Assembly: GCA_020686985.1 (NCBI GenBank)
Contig: JAJEPU010000007.1
Location: forward strand, 1-64,000
Reading direction: 5' to 3'
DNA: 64,000 nucleotides
Source of the DNA: Brotaphodocola catenula
Lineage (GTDB): Bacteria; Bacillota; Clostridia; Lachnospirales; Lachnospiraceae
Part shown: in pieces, positions 17,197 through 25,857 of the stretch
How positions within the stretch are numbered: the stretch's first letter is position 1
Layout: every line of letters begins with the position of its first letter
Program-made: the position numbers and the translations under genes
Notes under the pieces: model-generated
The model's input: only the letters and a program-made list of their open reading frames with translations
Told to the model about the DNA's origin: nothing
Database searches by the model: none

Positions 17197-20100
17197 CAGA
17201 AAGACGGCAACGAAACTGCTTTTGGTGCAGTGGTCGCGATTTCAGAATGTGGAGATGTGTCTTGAGGGTTCTACGCTCTTTACGGGAGTCAATACAAGTG
17301 GAAAATCTACGGTTCTCGATGCAATGACGTATCTGCTCACGGGAAACACCCAGTTTAACAAGGCGGCGAAGGATAAGGACCGCACGGTTGTCGCCTATGT
17401 CCGCGGAGATACCAAGAGCAATGGACCGGATCGCTATCTCAGAAGCGGAGAAGTGATCAGTTATGTTGCAATGGAGTTCTGGTCACCGGTTGAGGACAGC
17501 TCACTTGTGGTCGGTGTCTGCATCGAATCGCCGGACGAGACGAGTTATAAGAGCAGTTGGTTTGTCTGCCGGGATACGACGCTCTCGGATATGAATTTTG
17601 CGCGTGTGGATGGCGGACTTCTCCGCGTGACGCCGAGATCAGAGCTTCACACGGCAGAAAAGAGACTGAAGTCTGCGGATTTTCTGTCGAGAGACCGTGG
17701 TGTGGAGCAGGTTTTGCGGGCACTCGGACTTCGCTGTGATCCGATTCGCTACCGGAACAAACTCCTGAAAATGATGGCATTCAATCCGGAGAACAATATC
17801 GATCAGTTCATTCAGGAATGTGTCTTAGAGCCGAGCAATGTGGATTCGCTGAAAGATCTGCGAGAGCAGAAGGCACAGTTTGAGCGGATTCGCCAGATGT
17901 ACCAGATGATGCGTGAGAGCAGGGATCAGCTTGAGAAGGTTGAAAAGAGAAGCGTGGACTATGAGAATCGCCTGCGCCGTCTGCGGATTCGTCAGATGAT
18001 GTTCTGTTATCAGCAACTTCAGGAGAAGGAGGCGCACAAGAAAGAGCTTGAGCAGAAGCTGGAAATTTTGCGCCACCAGGAAGAACAGCTCAGACTTCGC
18101 CAGGGAGAGATGGATGAGCGGTATGAGCACGCCTCCTCTCGCCTGCGAATTGCGGAGAGCAACGATATGTTCCGCGGAATGCAGGACAGCATCCGGGCGA
18201 TGAAGGGACAGTGTGCGGAGCTTGAGCGTGAGGCAGATCGTTACGAGAAAGAGGAAAAGAAGATTCAGAATCTTCAGCACCGGTTGGAGACTCTGCTTAG
18301 CTGGACTCAGCTTGAAGATGGAGAGGGACTTTCTAAGGAAGTGAAAAACACCTTGCTTCATCTGGCAGAAGAGGGGATGACATCGGAGCGAAAGACGGAG
18401 CATTTCTTAACCTTTTCTTCCTATGTGCAGAGACTCGACCGAAAGTTTCAGAGTCTCGAAGTTCACAGTGAGGACAAGAAGAATCTTCTCTCGGAGGAGA
18501 GGGAGAGCATTGAGCAGGACATCAAGAAACTGCGCGCAAACCGGATGGTATTTCCGCGAGAGGTTGAGAAAGCCCGAACTGTGATCCAGAAGGAGCTGGA
18601 GAATCAGGGAATTCACACTCAGGTCCGAGTCTTTGCCGAGATGGTTCAGGAAGTCAAAACACCGGAGTGGCGAGCTTCTATCGAGACTTTCCTTGGGAAA
18701 AAGCGTTTCGATCTGATCGTCGATGGTGAGTACTGTGAGAAGGCGATGGAGATCTTAAAGAGTCGGAAGCTGAAGAATTGCAAGGTTGTCATCACAGACA
18801 AACTTCCGGAGACTCCAGTGACGGAGGGATCGGCATCGGAGATTTTGAATGTCCCGAATGGGTTTGCGCGCAGGTATGCAAATTACCTGCTCAACGGAAT
18901 TCATCTTTGTGAGTCGCTCGGAGAACTGCACGAGTATCCGAAGGGCGGACTGACAAAGGACGGAATGCTTGCAAAGAGCTATGCGGTGTCTGCGATGGAT
19001 CTTGAGAAGACCTTTCTTTGTCTGGGTGAGGATGCGGTTCAGATCCAGCTTGCACAGGCGGAAGCAGACAGACAGAAGAATCAGGAAGAGTACCGGAAAC
19101 TTGAGGAGGAGACTGAGAGAACGCAAATTCACCGCCAGGAGATTGCCTCTATCGACTGGAATCTCGAGCATTATGATTTTGACGCACAGAAGCGTTTAAA
19201 GAAAGTAAAGAGAGAACAGGCAGATCTTGAGCGACAAATTGAGCAGATTCAGAACAGCTCGGAGTTTATGGCAGTTATTCAGGAGCAGGAGTCGGCGAGA
19301 AAGGCTTATGAGACCTGTCAGAGGGAGCGCGATGAGGTCGTCGGAGATATCCGGACGTGCTCCGATGCTCAGAGTCAGAATCAGAGAAGCCAGAAGATGA
19401 TTTCCGGTGATCTCTATAAGCTCAATCGTGAGTATCAGGATCTCTCTTCCAGAAACATGGAGCTTGAGAAGCCGATGATGGAAGAGTATGAGAAACTCAA
19501 GAAACAGAAGGGAAGCTTTCAGGTAATCACATTCGGAGCGCTTCGCGACGCAGAGAAGAATGTGAATGACAGCATCCGTGAACTTGAGAATGCTCAGATT
19601 GAGTATTGTCGGTTGTCGGAGAAGGATTTAAGTCGGAGAGGAACTGCGTACATCTCCTATTACCGTGAGGAGTACCGAAATCTTGCAAATGTCAAGATTG
19701 AGGAAGCGCATCACAAACTTGAGGAGCAGGCAGGACGGCTTGAGAGCGCCTTTATGAACGACTTTGTCGCAGAGATCAATGAGGCGGTTCGAGAGGCGAA
19801 GAGCGAGATTGCGTTGATCAACCGTGAACTCAGACAGCTTCCGTTCGGAAACGATACGTATCGTTTCGTGATGGAGGAGAAGCCGGATCGAGCAGTCTTC
19901 TTCCGCATTTGCCGTCGCCTCGAAAACTATATGGATTCTCCGGAGGCATATATGAGTTCCGGGCGTGATGACGAGGAGATGGAGCGGGATATTCAGGAGT
20001 TCATGAGTGTGATCCTCGATGAGGAGGATGAGAGCGAGTACACGGATTACCGCAAATATTTCACTTACGACATGAAGATCATCAGCCGTCAGGGAGATAA

Positions 20101-20434
20101 GGAGATTGTAGCAGATCTCTCAAAGAAGCAGGGTTCTGCGAGCAATGGCGAGAAGCAGACTCCGTACTTTATTATTCTTGCGGCGAGCTTGAACCAGTGC
20201 TACCCGCAGAATGTCTGCTGTGCCCGTCTCGTCTTCATCGATGAGGCGTTCTCTGCCCTCTCGAGAGAGCGAATCGAGCAGATGGTCAAGTACTTTGAGG
20301 AGAATCACTTTCAGGTCTTCTATGCGGCACCGCCGGAGAAGATCAGCAGTATCGGAGCCTTCATCGAATCGACAGTGAGCCTTGTCATCACCGGACGATA
20401 CACGAATGCAGTTGAGGGACTCGTCAGAGGTTAA
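17177..20434 (+). CDS. jetC: JetC-like SMC ATPase
   Basis: A 1085-residue SMC-type ATPase with the head split between its two ends. Walker A is GVNTSGKST (about residue 34). A long coiled coil follows, rich in Glu, Gln, Arg and Leu heptads, with a non-coiled hinge near residues 480-560. A second coil leads to the signature segment SNGEKQTPYF and Walker B LVFIDEAFSALSRERIEQM. In Wadjet, JetABC dimers extrude DNA and JetD cuts small circles; in MksBEF the complex acts without a nuclease. Start 17177 has GGAG 6 bases upstream and lies inside jetB. The next feature is a terminator, so the operon ends without jetD. Confidence 0.88.
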   Translation: MKTEMNNRKTATKLLLVQWSRFQNVEMCLEGSTLFTGVNTSGKSTVLDAMTYLLTGNTQFNKAAKDKDRTVVAYVRGDTKSNGPDRYLRSGEVISYVAMEFWSPVEDSSLVVGVCIESPDETSYKSSWFVCRDTTLSDMNFARVDGGLLRVTPRSELHTAEKRLKSADFLSRDRGVEQVLRALGLRCDPIRYRNKLLKMMAFNPENNIDQFIQECVLEPSNVDSLKDLREQKAQFERIRQMYQMMRESRDQLEKVEKRSVDYENRLRRLRIRQMMFCYQQLQEKEAHKKELEQKLEILRHQEEQLRLRQGEMDERYEHASSRLRIAESNDMFRGMQDSIRAMKGQCAELEREADRYEKEEKKIQNLQHRLETLLSWTQLEDGEGLSKEVKNTLLHLAEEGMTSERKTEHFLTFSSYVQRLDRKFQSLEVHSEDKKNLLSEERESIEQDIKKLRANRMVFPREVEKARTVIQKELENQGIHTQVRVFAEMVQEVKTPEWRASIETFLGKKRFDLIVDGEYCEKAMEILKSRKLKNCKVVITDKLPETPVTEGSASEILNVPNGFARRYANYLLNGIHLCESLGELHEYPKGGLTKDGMLAKSYAVSAMDLEKTFLCLGEDAVQIQLAQAEADRQKNQEEYRKLEEETERTQIHRQEIASIDWNLEHYDFDAQKRLKKVKREQADLERQIEQIQNSSEFMAVIQEQESARKAYETCQRERDEVVGDIRTCSDAQSQNQRSQKMISGDLYKLNREYQDLSSRNMELEKPMMEEYEKLKKQKGSFQVITFGALRDAEKNVNDSIRELENAQIEYCRLSEKDLSRRGTAYISYYREEYRNLANVKIEEAHHKLEEQAGRLESAFMNDFVAEINEAVREAKSEIALINRELRQLPFGNDTYRFVMEEKPDRAVFFRICRRLENYMDSPEAYMSSGRDDEEMERDIQEFMSVILDEEDESEYTDYRKYFTYDMKIISRQGDKEIVADLSKKQGSASNGEKQTPYFIILAASLNQCYPQNVCCARLVFIDEAFSALSRERIEQMVKYFEENHFQVFYAAPPEKISSIGAFIESTVSLVITGRYTNAVEGLVRG

Positions 20435-20467
20435 AAGAGAAAATCAAGAAAAAGAGAGTCAAGAAAA

Positions 20468-20526
20468 AGCACCGCTTTTCCATCGTAACAAAAGGGGATA
20501 ACAGATGGAAAGGCGATGCTTATTTT
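20468..20526 (+). terminator. Intrinsic terminator after jetC
   Basis: A 17-base stem (20468-20484 with 20504-20520, 15 Watson-Crick pairs plus one G-U) with an 18-base loop is followed by TATTTTAT. The following T-tract is also the first arm of the palindromic repeat at 20523-20559. Confidence 0.7.
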
Positions 20527-20602
20527 ATATGATAGGAAATAGCGTCCTATCATATAAAAATAGCTCCGCTAGAATGCGCCTTGGTACATTCTTTTTCATA
20601 TT
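20523..20602. repeat. Palindromic repeat element, copy 1
   Basis: TTTTATATGATAGGA (20523-20537), spacer AATAGCG, and the perfect reverse complement (20545-20559) form a 15-bp stem. After it come GCTCCGC and an imperfect hairpin around AGAATG/CATTCT (20571-20592) ending in TTTTT. The same layout recurs at 23006-23157 with an extra internal segment. It fills the gap between the convergent jetC and gudD genes. Confidence 0.8.
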
Positions 20603-20630
20603 TGAATCAAATTTTCAAATTAACTCAAAC

Positions 20631-21971
20631 TTATCTCACAAGGCAAGGCTTCTTGGAGTCATACTTCCAGTTCGGAATCAGGTATTGCATAGCCATTGCA
20701 TCGTCACGATCGTGGGACGGCATGCTGTTGTAGAGACGGTTTGCCTCCATCACGCGCTCCATATCAAGGGTGACACCGAGACCCGGACGGTTCGGAACCT
20801 CCAGATAACCGTTCTTGATCTGCGGAGCATCCTTTAAGAGATTCTGACCATCCTGCCAGATCCAGTGGGTATCAAGAGCGGTCGGATGACCCGGAGCGGC
20901 AGCGGCAACGTGAGCGAACGTAGCCAGTGTGATATCAAAGTGGTTGTTGGAGTGACTGCCCCAGGTCAGACCCCAGTCATTCAGGATCGATGCCATGCGC
21001 AGGGAACCTTCAAGACCCCAGAAATGTGGATCAGCCAGAACAATGTCAACAGACTTGAGTGCTGCTGCATGATAGAACTGACGCCAGTTCGTCGCGATCA
21101 TGTTTGTTGCAACAGGCATGTTCGTTGCATTCTTGAACTCTGCCATGATCTCACGGCTGGAGAAACCTGCCTCCGGTCCGCAAGGATCTTCAATGTAGGA
21201 GAGCGTGTTGTGCATACCCTTGCACAGGCTGATTGCCTCTGCGAGACTCCATGCGCCGTTCGGGTCGATATTGATGCGTCCATCCGGGAAATGCTTCTTC
21301 AAAGCGCGCACGGTATCCATCTCGTACTCTCCGGAGAAGACACCGCCCTTGAGCTTGAAGCAACGGAAGCCGTATTTCTCCTGAAGGCACTGTGCTTCCT
21401 CGACGATCTGCTCGTGGGAGAGCATCGCATTTCGGCGCATCTTGAACCACGGATCAGAGCTTGTGGACTCATCAAGGTATGGCAGATCAGTCTTGTTGCG
21501 GTCGGAGACGTAGAACAGATAACCGAGAACTTCCACCTGATTGCGCTGTTTGCCCTCTGCGAGCAGTTCGCACATCGGAACACCCAGGTGCTGACCGAGC
21601 AGGTCGAGCAGAGCGCACTCGATTGCCCACTCTGCGCGGACAACGAATTTCAGCTTGCTGATATCGAGAGTCTGGATGCCCTCGCCGTCATCGCCCTCTG
21701 CTTTCTTACCACCTCTGTGGATTGCACCGAGGATGGAGCGATATTTGCCGACTTCCTGACCGACAACGAGCGGAATGTAGCTGTTTAAGCATTCCTCGGT
21801 ATACTCGCCACCGTGGATTTCACCGATTCCGGTGTGACCGGAATTATCCTTGATGATGACAAGATTTCTGGTGAAGTACGGGGCATGTGCTCCGCTGAGT
21901 GTCATTTCCATGCTGTCGTATCCGGCTACCGGGATGACCTGCATTTCTGTGATGATTGGTGTTCCTGTCAT
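20631..21971 (-). CDS. gudD: Glucarate dehydratase
   Basis: A 446-residue enolase-superfamily enzyme that dehydrates D-glucarate to 5-keto-4-deoxyglucarate. The N-terminal capping domain includes GIGEIHGGE; the barrel carries the base Lys-x-Lys motif in CFKLKGG (about residues 204-208), metal ligands in NIDPNGAW and YIEDPCG, and the His base region in WGSHSNNHFDI. Length equals that of characterised GudD proteins. AAGGAGG lies 9-10 bases before the ATG. No transporter or aldolase gene adjoins it, so it is a lone gene here; it probably feeds the same sugar-acid metabolism as the SDR at 1317 and kdgK at 62926. Confidence 0.93.
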   Translation of the reverse strand: MTGTPIITEMQVIPVAGYDSMEMTLSGAHAPYFTRNLVIIKDNSGHTGIGEIHGGEYTEECLNSYIPLVVGQEVGKYRSILGAIHRGGKKAEGDDGEGIQTLDISKLKFVVRAEWAIECALLDLLGQHLGVPMCELLAEGKQRNQVEVLGYLFYVSDRNKTDLPYLDESTSSDPWFKMRRNAMLSHEQIVEEAQCLQEKYGFRCFKLKGGVFSGEYEMDTVRALKKHFPDGRINIDPNGAWSLAEAISLCKGMHNTLSYIEDPCGPEAGFSSREIMAEFKNATNMPVATNMIATNWRQFYHAAALKSVDIVLADPHFWGLEGSLRMASILNDWGLTWGSHSNNHFDITLATFAHVAAAAPGHPTALDTHWIWQDGQNLLKDAPQIKNGYLEVPNRPGLGVTLDMERVMEANRLYNSMPSHDRDDAMAMQYLIPNWKYDSKKPCLVR

Positions 21972-22316
21972 AATAGAATCCTCCTTAAATATATAAAGAT
22001 TATGTGTTCTTTTTGAAGAAAATAAAGTTATGTAAAGTCAGATAAAAAATCGTTTGAAAGATGAGAAATCTTGTCTGTCTGACTGATTTTATTATAAAGG
22101 AGGCGAAAAAAAATAGCCAATATGTAATAATGATTGAAAAAATTACTTTTGCTTATGGTCAAAAATGCTGTTTACGAATCCACAAAACCCTGTTAAACTG
22201 AACGGGAAGGGGAGAGAAAAGAACCTATTTAAAAAATCTGTAAATAGGGATCGGAAAAAGAAAAAGTGTATGAAAAGCAGGGAAAACGGAGAAAAAACGT
22301 TTGGAGGATGAGAAAC

Positions 22317-22574
22317 ATGACGTGGTTTCAATATGTAATTTCTGACCCGGCTGGGATGCATGCGCGCAGTGCGGGCGCAATCAGCAGGATGGTAGAACCT
22401 TTTCAGTCACAGGTGCGTATCCGACTGAAGACAAAAGAGGCGGATGCGAGTAAAGTGATGGCGCTTATGGGACTCAAAGCGAAATGCGGAGACCGAATTG
22501 AGATTCGAGTGGAAGGACCGGATGAGCAGGAAGCCGTCCGAATTTTGCAGGCATCGATCCCCACAATTTTGTAA
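22317..22574 (+). CDS. HPr-like phosphocarrier domain protein
   Basis: An 85-residue stand-alone HPr-fold protein. The active-site region reads GMHARSAG, keeping His and the following Ala-Arg but with Ser in place of the usual Pro. The regulatory Ser46 position, normally K-S-I-M, reads SKVM, so the canonical HPr-kinase site is a Lys here. This argues for a specialised HPr-like role rather than the main PTS carrier. ATG 22317 is 9 bases after GGAGG; ATG 22308 lies immediately against the site. No PTS gene adjoins it. Confidence 0.8.
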   Translation: MTWFQYVISDPAGMHARSAGAISRMVEPFQSQVRIRLKTKEADASKVMALMGLKAKCGDRIEIRVEGPDEQEAVRILQASIPTIL

Positions 22575-22641
22575 ATGGACAAAAAAACTTGAAATGCCGG
22601 TGTTGTGTTTGCAGTCATGTTGATTTTAAGTGTGGACAGAC

Positions 22642-22669
22642 TTGACATATCTGCCTGTCGTGTTATAAT
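22642..22669 (+). promoter_or_regulatory. Promoter of the T-box leader
   Basis: TTGACA (22642-22647) and TATAAT (22664-22669) with 16 bases between. Transcription would start near 22676, just before the T-box stem I. Confidence 0.8.
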
Positions 22670-22679
22670 GAAGTACGAA

Positions 22680-23012
22680 TCAAAAACAAATGAGATATGA
22701 GTAATGCGTTGATGAGAAGAGTAGCCCGCCCGAAGCGCACAGAGAGGAATGTATTTGCTGGAAGCATTCTGCGAGGAAGACGAGGCGAAGACCATCTCGG
22801 AGCGGTCCTTAATCGGACCCGGTGATTCCGTTATCATCAGAATGAAGAGGTTGTGAGAGCATCATAAGCCAGAGTGAAATTCAGAATTGAGAAAGATCGA
22901 GAAGCACGAAAGCTGGAAGTTGGATGACGTGGATTGCTCACAACAAGCAGGGTGGAACCGCGATCGAATATCGTCCCTTGTCTGGCAGTTTGTGCAGACA
23001 AGGGATTTTTTG
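22680..23012 (+). ncRNA. T-box riboswitch leader upstream of thrS
   Basis: A classical T-box leader. The specifier loop has AGTA at 22720-22723 and, opposite it, GGTGATTCCGTTATC (22821-22835). The base stem pairs GATGA (22711-22715) with TTATC. The T-box sequence AGGGTGGAACCGCG lies at about 22949-22962, where it would pair with an uncharged tRNA acceptor end. The terminator stem CCCTTGTCTG/CAGACAAGGG (22975-22984/22995-23004) ends in six T's. By the usual frame the specifier triplet is TCC (22827-22829), a serine codon, although the next gene is thrS. Confidence 0.85.
22975..23011 (+). terminator. T-box terminator
   Basis: Perfect 10-bp stem with a 10-base loop and T-run 23006-23011. That T-run is also the first arm of palindromic repeat copy 2. 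Confidence 0.9.
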
Positions 23013-23157
23013 TATGATAGGAAATTGCGTCCTATCATACAAAAAATGCTCCGCAAGGATGCGCACTCGGCGCAGGGGAAGATGGTTGCTGAAGCAACCG
23101 CGCCTCGGCGCGAGAATGTGCCAAGGCACATTCTTTTTTATATGATAGGAAATTGCG
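23006..23157. repeat. Palindromic repeat element, copy 2 plus a half copy
   Basis: TTTTTTGTATGATAGGA (23006-23022), spacer AATTGCG and its perfect reverse complement (23030-23046) form a 17-bp stem. Then follow GCTCCGC, a GC-rich insert with hairpin GGTTGC-TGAA-GCAACC (about 23084-23099), and GAATGTGCC-AA-GGCACATTC (23114-23133) with six T's. The T's lead into a second ATATGATAGGA without its partner arm. Compared with copy 1 at 20523 it carries an extra internal segment. It lies between the T-box terminator and thrS. Confidence 0.8.
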
Positions 23158-23280
23158 TTTTCACACAATAGCTTCACACAATTTGAGAAGATTCAAAGGG
23201 AGAGTTTTCGGGCAGTCCGTAAAAAGAGTGGTCCGTGAAACGCTCTCGTGAAAAAAGATTTAGAAGAAGGAGTCAGAATC

Positions 23281-25218
23281 ATGAAGGTTACATTGAAAGA
23301 TGGAAGTGTAAAAGAGTATGCACAGCCGATGTCCGTTCTGGACGTAGCAAAAGATCTGAGCGAGGGTCTTGCAAGAGTAGCATGTGCAGGAGAGGTTGAC
23401 GGAGAGATTGTAGACCTGCGCACTGTTCTTGATAAGGATTGCGCTCTGAACATCCTGACTGCAAAGGATGCAGGCGGTCTGTCCACCCTGCGCCACACCG
23501 CAAGCCATGTGATGGCTCAGGCAATCAAGCGTCTGTACCCGAGCGCCAAACTGGCAATCGGTCCGTCTATCGCAGATGGTTTCTACTATGATATCGATTT
23601 CGAGACCCCGATCACATCTGATGACCTTGGCAAGATCGAGGCAGAGATGAAAAAGATCGTGAAAGAGGCTCTGCCGTTGGAACGCTTTGAGCTTCCGAGA
23701 GAAGAGGCAATCGCTCTGATGAAGGAGAAAGAGGAGCCATACAAGGTAGAGTTGATTGAGGATCTGCCGGAGGGCGAGACGATCAGTTTCTATCGCCAGG
23801 GAGAGTTCACCGATCTGTGTGCAGGTCCGCATCTGGCAAGCACGAAGGAAATCGGCAAGGCATTCAAGCTGATGAGCATTGCCGGTGCTTACTGGAGAGG
23901 CGATGAGCACAACAAGATGCTGACCAGAATCTATGCAACTGCTTTCGCAAAGAAGGAAGAGCTTGAGGCTTACATCACGATGATGGAGGAAGCAAAGAAG
24001 CGTGACCACAGAAAGCTGGGCAAGGAGCTTGGTCTGTTTATGATGCACGAGGCTGGTCCGGGATTCCCGTTCTTCCTGCCGAAGGGCATGGTGCTGAAGA
24101 ACGTTCTGCTTGACTACTGGAGACAGATCCACAAGAAGGCCGGATATGTTGAGATTTCTACTCCGGTTATCTTGAACCGTAGCCTGTGGGAGACTTCCGG
24201 TCACTGGGATCACTACAAGGAGAACATGTACACGACTGTGATCGACGGCGAAGATTACGCAATCAAGCCGATGAACTGTCCGGGTGGCGTTCTGGTTTAC
24301 GCTTCTGAGCCGCGTTCCTACCGCGATCTTCCTCTGCGTATGGGTGAGCTTGGTCTCGTTCATCGTCATGAGAAATCCGGTCAGCTTCACGGTCTGATGC
24401 GTGTTCGCTGCTTCACCCAGGATGATGCACACATTTTCATGACCCCGGAGCAGATCAAGGATGAGATTAAGGGTGTAGCAAACCTGATCGACAGCGTTTA
24501 CAAGCTGTTCGGCTTCAAATATTATGTAGAGCTGTCCACAAGACCGGAAGACAGTATGGGAAGCGATGAGGACTGGGAGGTAGCAACCGACGGTCTGAGA
24601 AATGCACTCGACGAGCTTGGTCTTGACTATGTAGTCAACGAGGGCGACGGCGCATTCTACGGACCGAAGATTGACTTCCATCTGGTAGATGCAATCGGAC
24701 GTACCTGGCAGTGTGGTACGATCCAGCTTGACTTCCAGCTTCCGCAGAGATTTGAGCTTGAGTACATCGGTGCAGATGGAGAGAAGCATCGTCCGATCAT
24801 GATCCACCGTGTTGTATTCGGTTCGATCGAGCGTTTCATTGGTATCCTGATCGAGCACTTTGCAGGTGCATTCCCGACCTGGCTGGCTCCAGTACAGGTA
24901 AAGGTACTGCCGATCTCCGACAAGTATCTTGACTATGCACAGAAGGTAAAGGCAGAGCTCGATGAGGCTGGTATCCGTGCAGAGCTTGACACTCGTTCCG
25001 AGAAGATCGGTTACAAGATCCGTGAGGCTCAGAAGAACAAGATCCCGTACATGCTGGTTGTTGGACAGAAGGAGGAGGAGAATAACCTCGTAGCTGTTCG
25101 TAGCCGTTTCAAGGGCGATGAGGGTCAGAAGAGCCTTGCAGACTTCTTGTCTGACATTCAGGGCGAGATCGAGCGCAAGGAGAACCGCAAGGTAGAGGTT
25201 GTCACTGAGAACAAGTAA
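23281..25218 (+). CDS. thrS: Threonine-tRNA ligase
   Basis: A 645-residue class II aminoacyl-tRNA synthetase that charges tRNA-Thr. Domain order: TGS (1-62), the editing domain (about 70-220) with HTASHVMAQA and the later C-x3-H site in DLCAGPHL, then the catalytic core with motif 2 GLVHRHEKSGQLHGLMRVRCFTQDDAH (split over residues 370-400), motif 3 near HRVVFGSIERFIGIL, and the anticodon domain from about 540. ATG 23281 has AAGGAG 9 bases upstream. The gene follows a T-box leader and a repeat element with its own terminator-like hairpin. All synthetic and editing residues I can check are present. Confidence 0.97.
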   Translation: MKVTLKDGSVKEYAQPMSVLDVAKDLSEGLARVACAGEVDGEIVDLRTVLDKDCALNILTAKDAGGLSTLRHTASHVMAQAIKRLYPSAKLAIGPSIADGFYYDIDFETPITSDDLGKIEAEMKKIVKEALPLERFELPREEAIALMKEKEEPYKVELIEDLPEGETISFYRQGEFTDLCAGPHLASTKEIGKAFKLMSIAGAYWRGDEHNKMLTRIYATAFAKKEELEAYITMMEEAKKRDHRKLGKELGLFMMHEAGPGFPFFLPKGMVLKNVLLDYWRQIHKKAGYVEISTPVILNRSLWETSGHWDHYKENMYTTVIDGEDYAIKPMNCPGGVLVYASEPRSYRDLPLRMGELGLVHRHEKSGQLHGLMRVRCFTQDDAHIFMTPEQIKDEIKGVANLIDSVYKLFGFKYYVELSTRPEDSMGSDEDWEVATDGLRNALDELGLDYVVNEGDGAFYGPKIDFHLVDAIGRTWQCGTIQLDFQLPQRFELEYIGADGEKHRPIMIHRVVFGSIERFIGILIEHFAGAFPTWLAPVQVKVLPISDKYLDYAQKVKAELDEAGIRAELDTRSEKIGYKIREAQKNKIPYMLVVGQKEEENNLVAVRSRFKGDEGQKSLADFLSDIQGEIERKENRKVEVVTENK

Positions 25219-25390
25219 GATCGGAATCGGACTGAGATCAGAATCAGACTAAGCTCACAACCAGACGATGAGCGGTCATGATTTTTTGAGAAAAAAGTCT
25301 TGATAATAGAATAAGTTTTTTAAATAGATGCATACTATTCCTGATGCCAGATCATCATTATTTTTTGGATCAAGGAGGTATGCATTTATT

Positions 25391-25702
25391 ATGACGAAAC
25401 TTGAATGTTCTGTCACAAACTGTCTGCACAATTCCGATCACTGCTGTTGCCGTCAGGCGATCGTCGTGGACGGTCAGGATGCAAGCACGAAAGAGGAGAC
25501 CTGCTGCTGCAGTTTTGACGAGAAGAAGGAAGGCAGTTTCACGAATGTCTTCCAGACTCCGGAGGAAAAGCTCGAGATCAGCTGTGAGGCGGTAAAATGT
25601 ATGTACAATGAGGAACATCGCTGTATGGCAGATCACATCGGAATCACCGGCGACTATGCGACGAGTGCAGACCAGACGCTGTGTGCGAGCTTTAAAATGT
25701 AA
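25391..25702 (+). CDS. DUF1540 protein with two Cys-rich repeats
   Basis: A 103-residue protein holding two copies of the DUF1540 motif. The first begins LECSVTNCLHNSDHCCCRQAI and the second ISCEAVKCMYNEEHRCMADHI; each follows the C-x5-C-x6-C spacing and ends in a T-x-C-x-SF element (ETCCCSF, QTLCASF). The cysteines suggest a metal-binding minidomain; the function of the family is unknown, although it is widespread in spore-forming Firmicutes. ATG 25391 is 12 bases after AAGGAGG. It is a single gene with its own terminator. Confidence 0.85.
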   Translation: MTKLECSVTNCLHNSDHCCCRQAIVVDGQDASTKEETCCCSFDEKKEGSFTNVFQTPEEKLEISCEAVKCMYNEEHRCMADHIGITGDYATSADQTLCASFKM

Positions 25703-25717
25703 GATTTAACAGAAATT

Positions 25718-25764
25718 AAAAAGGTTATGCAGACTCATGCAAATGTGGGGGCATAACCTTTTTT
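25718..25764 (+). terminator. Intrinsic terminator after the DUF1540 gene
   Basis: AAAAAGGTTATGC (25718-25730) pairs with GCATAACCTTTTT (25751-25763) perfectly, with a 20-base loop and continuing T's. Confidence 0.9.
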
Positions 25765-25822
25765 CTTTTTATCATTTCAAATCATTAAATTTTTTAAAGG
25801 AGAAAAAAGTTGTATTTTCAAG

Positions 25823-25851
25823 TTTACTTTTAGATGGAAGTAGACTATAAT
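25823..25851 (+). promoter_or_regulatory. Promoter of the mgtE leader
   Basis: TTTACT (25823-25828) and TATAAT (25846-25851) are 17 bases apart. The transcript would start near 25858, giving a leader of about 325 nt before mgtE. Confidence 0.65.
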
Positions 25852-25857
25852 GTAGCA

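Noticed and set aside
20865..21788. Plus-strand frame of 307 codons inside gudD
   Set aside because: Antisense shadow of glucarate dehydratase; no ribosome site and no recognisable domain.
22887..23171. Short plus-strand frames across the T-box and repeat
   Set aside because: They are translations of the T-box core and palindromic repeat; similar peptides arise from copy 1 at 20505, as expected for repeat DNA.
23260..24858. Long open frame (532 codons) on the minus strand inside thrS
   Set aside because: It is entirely antisense to an intact, highly conserved thrS; the frame stays open because of thrS codon bias.
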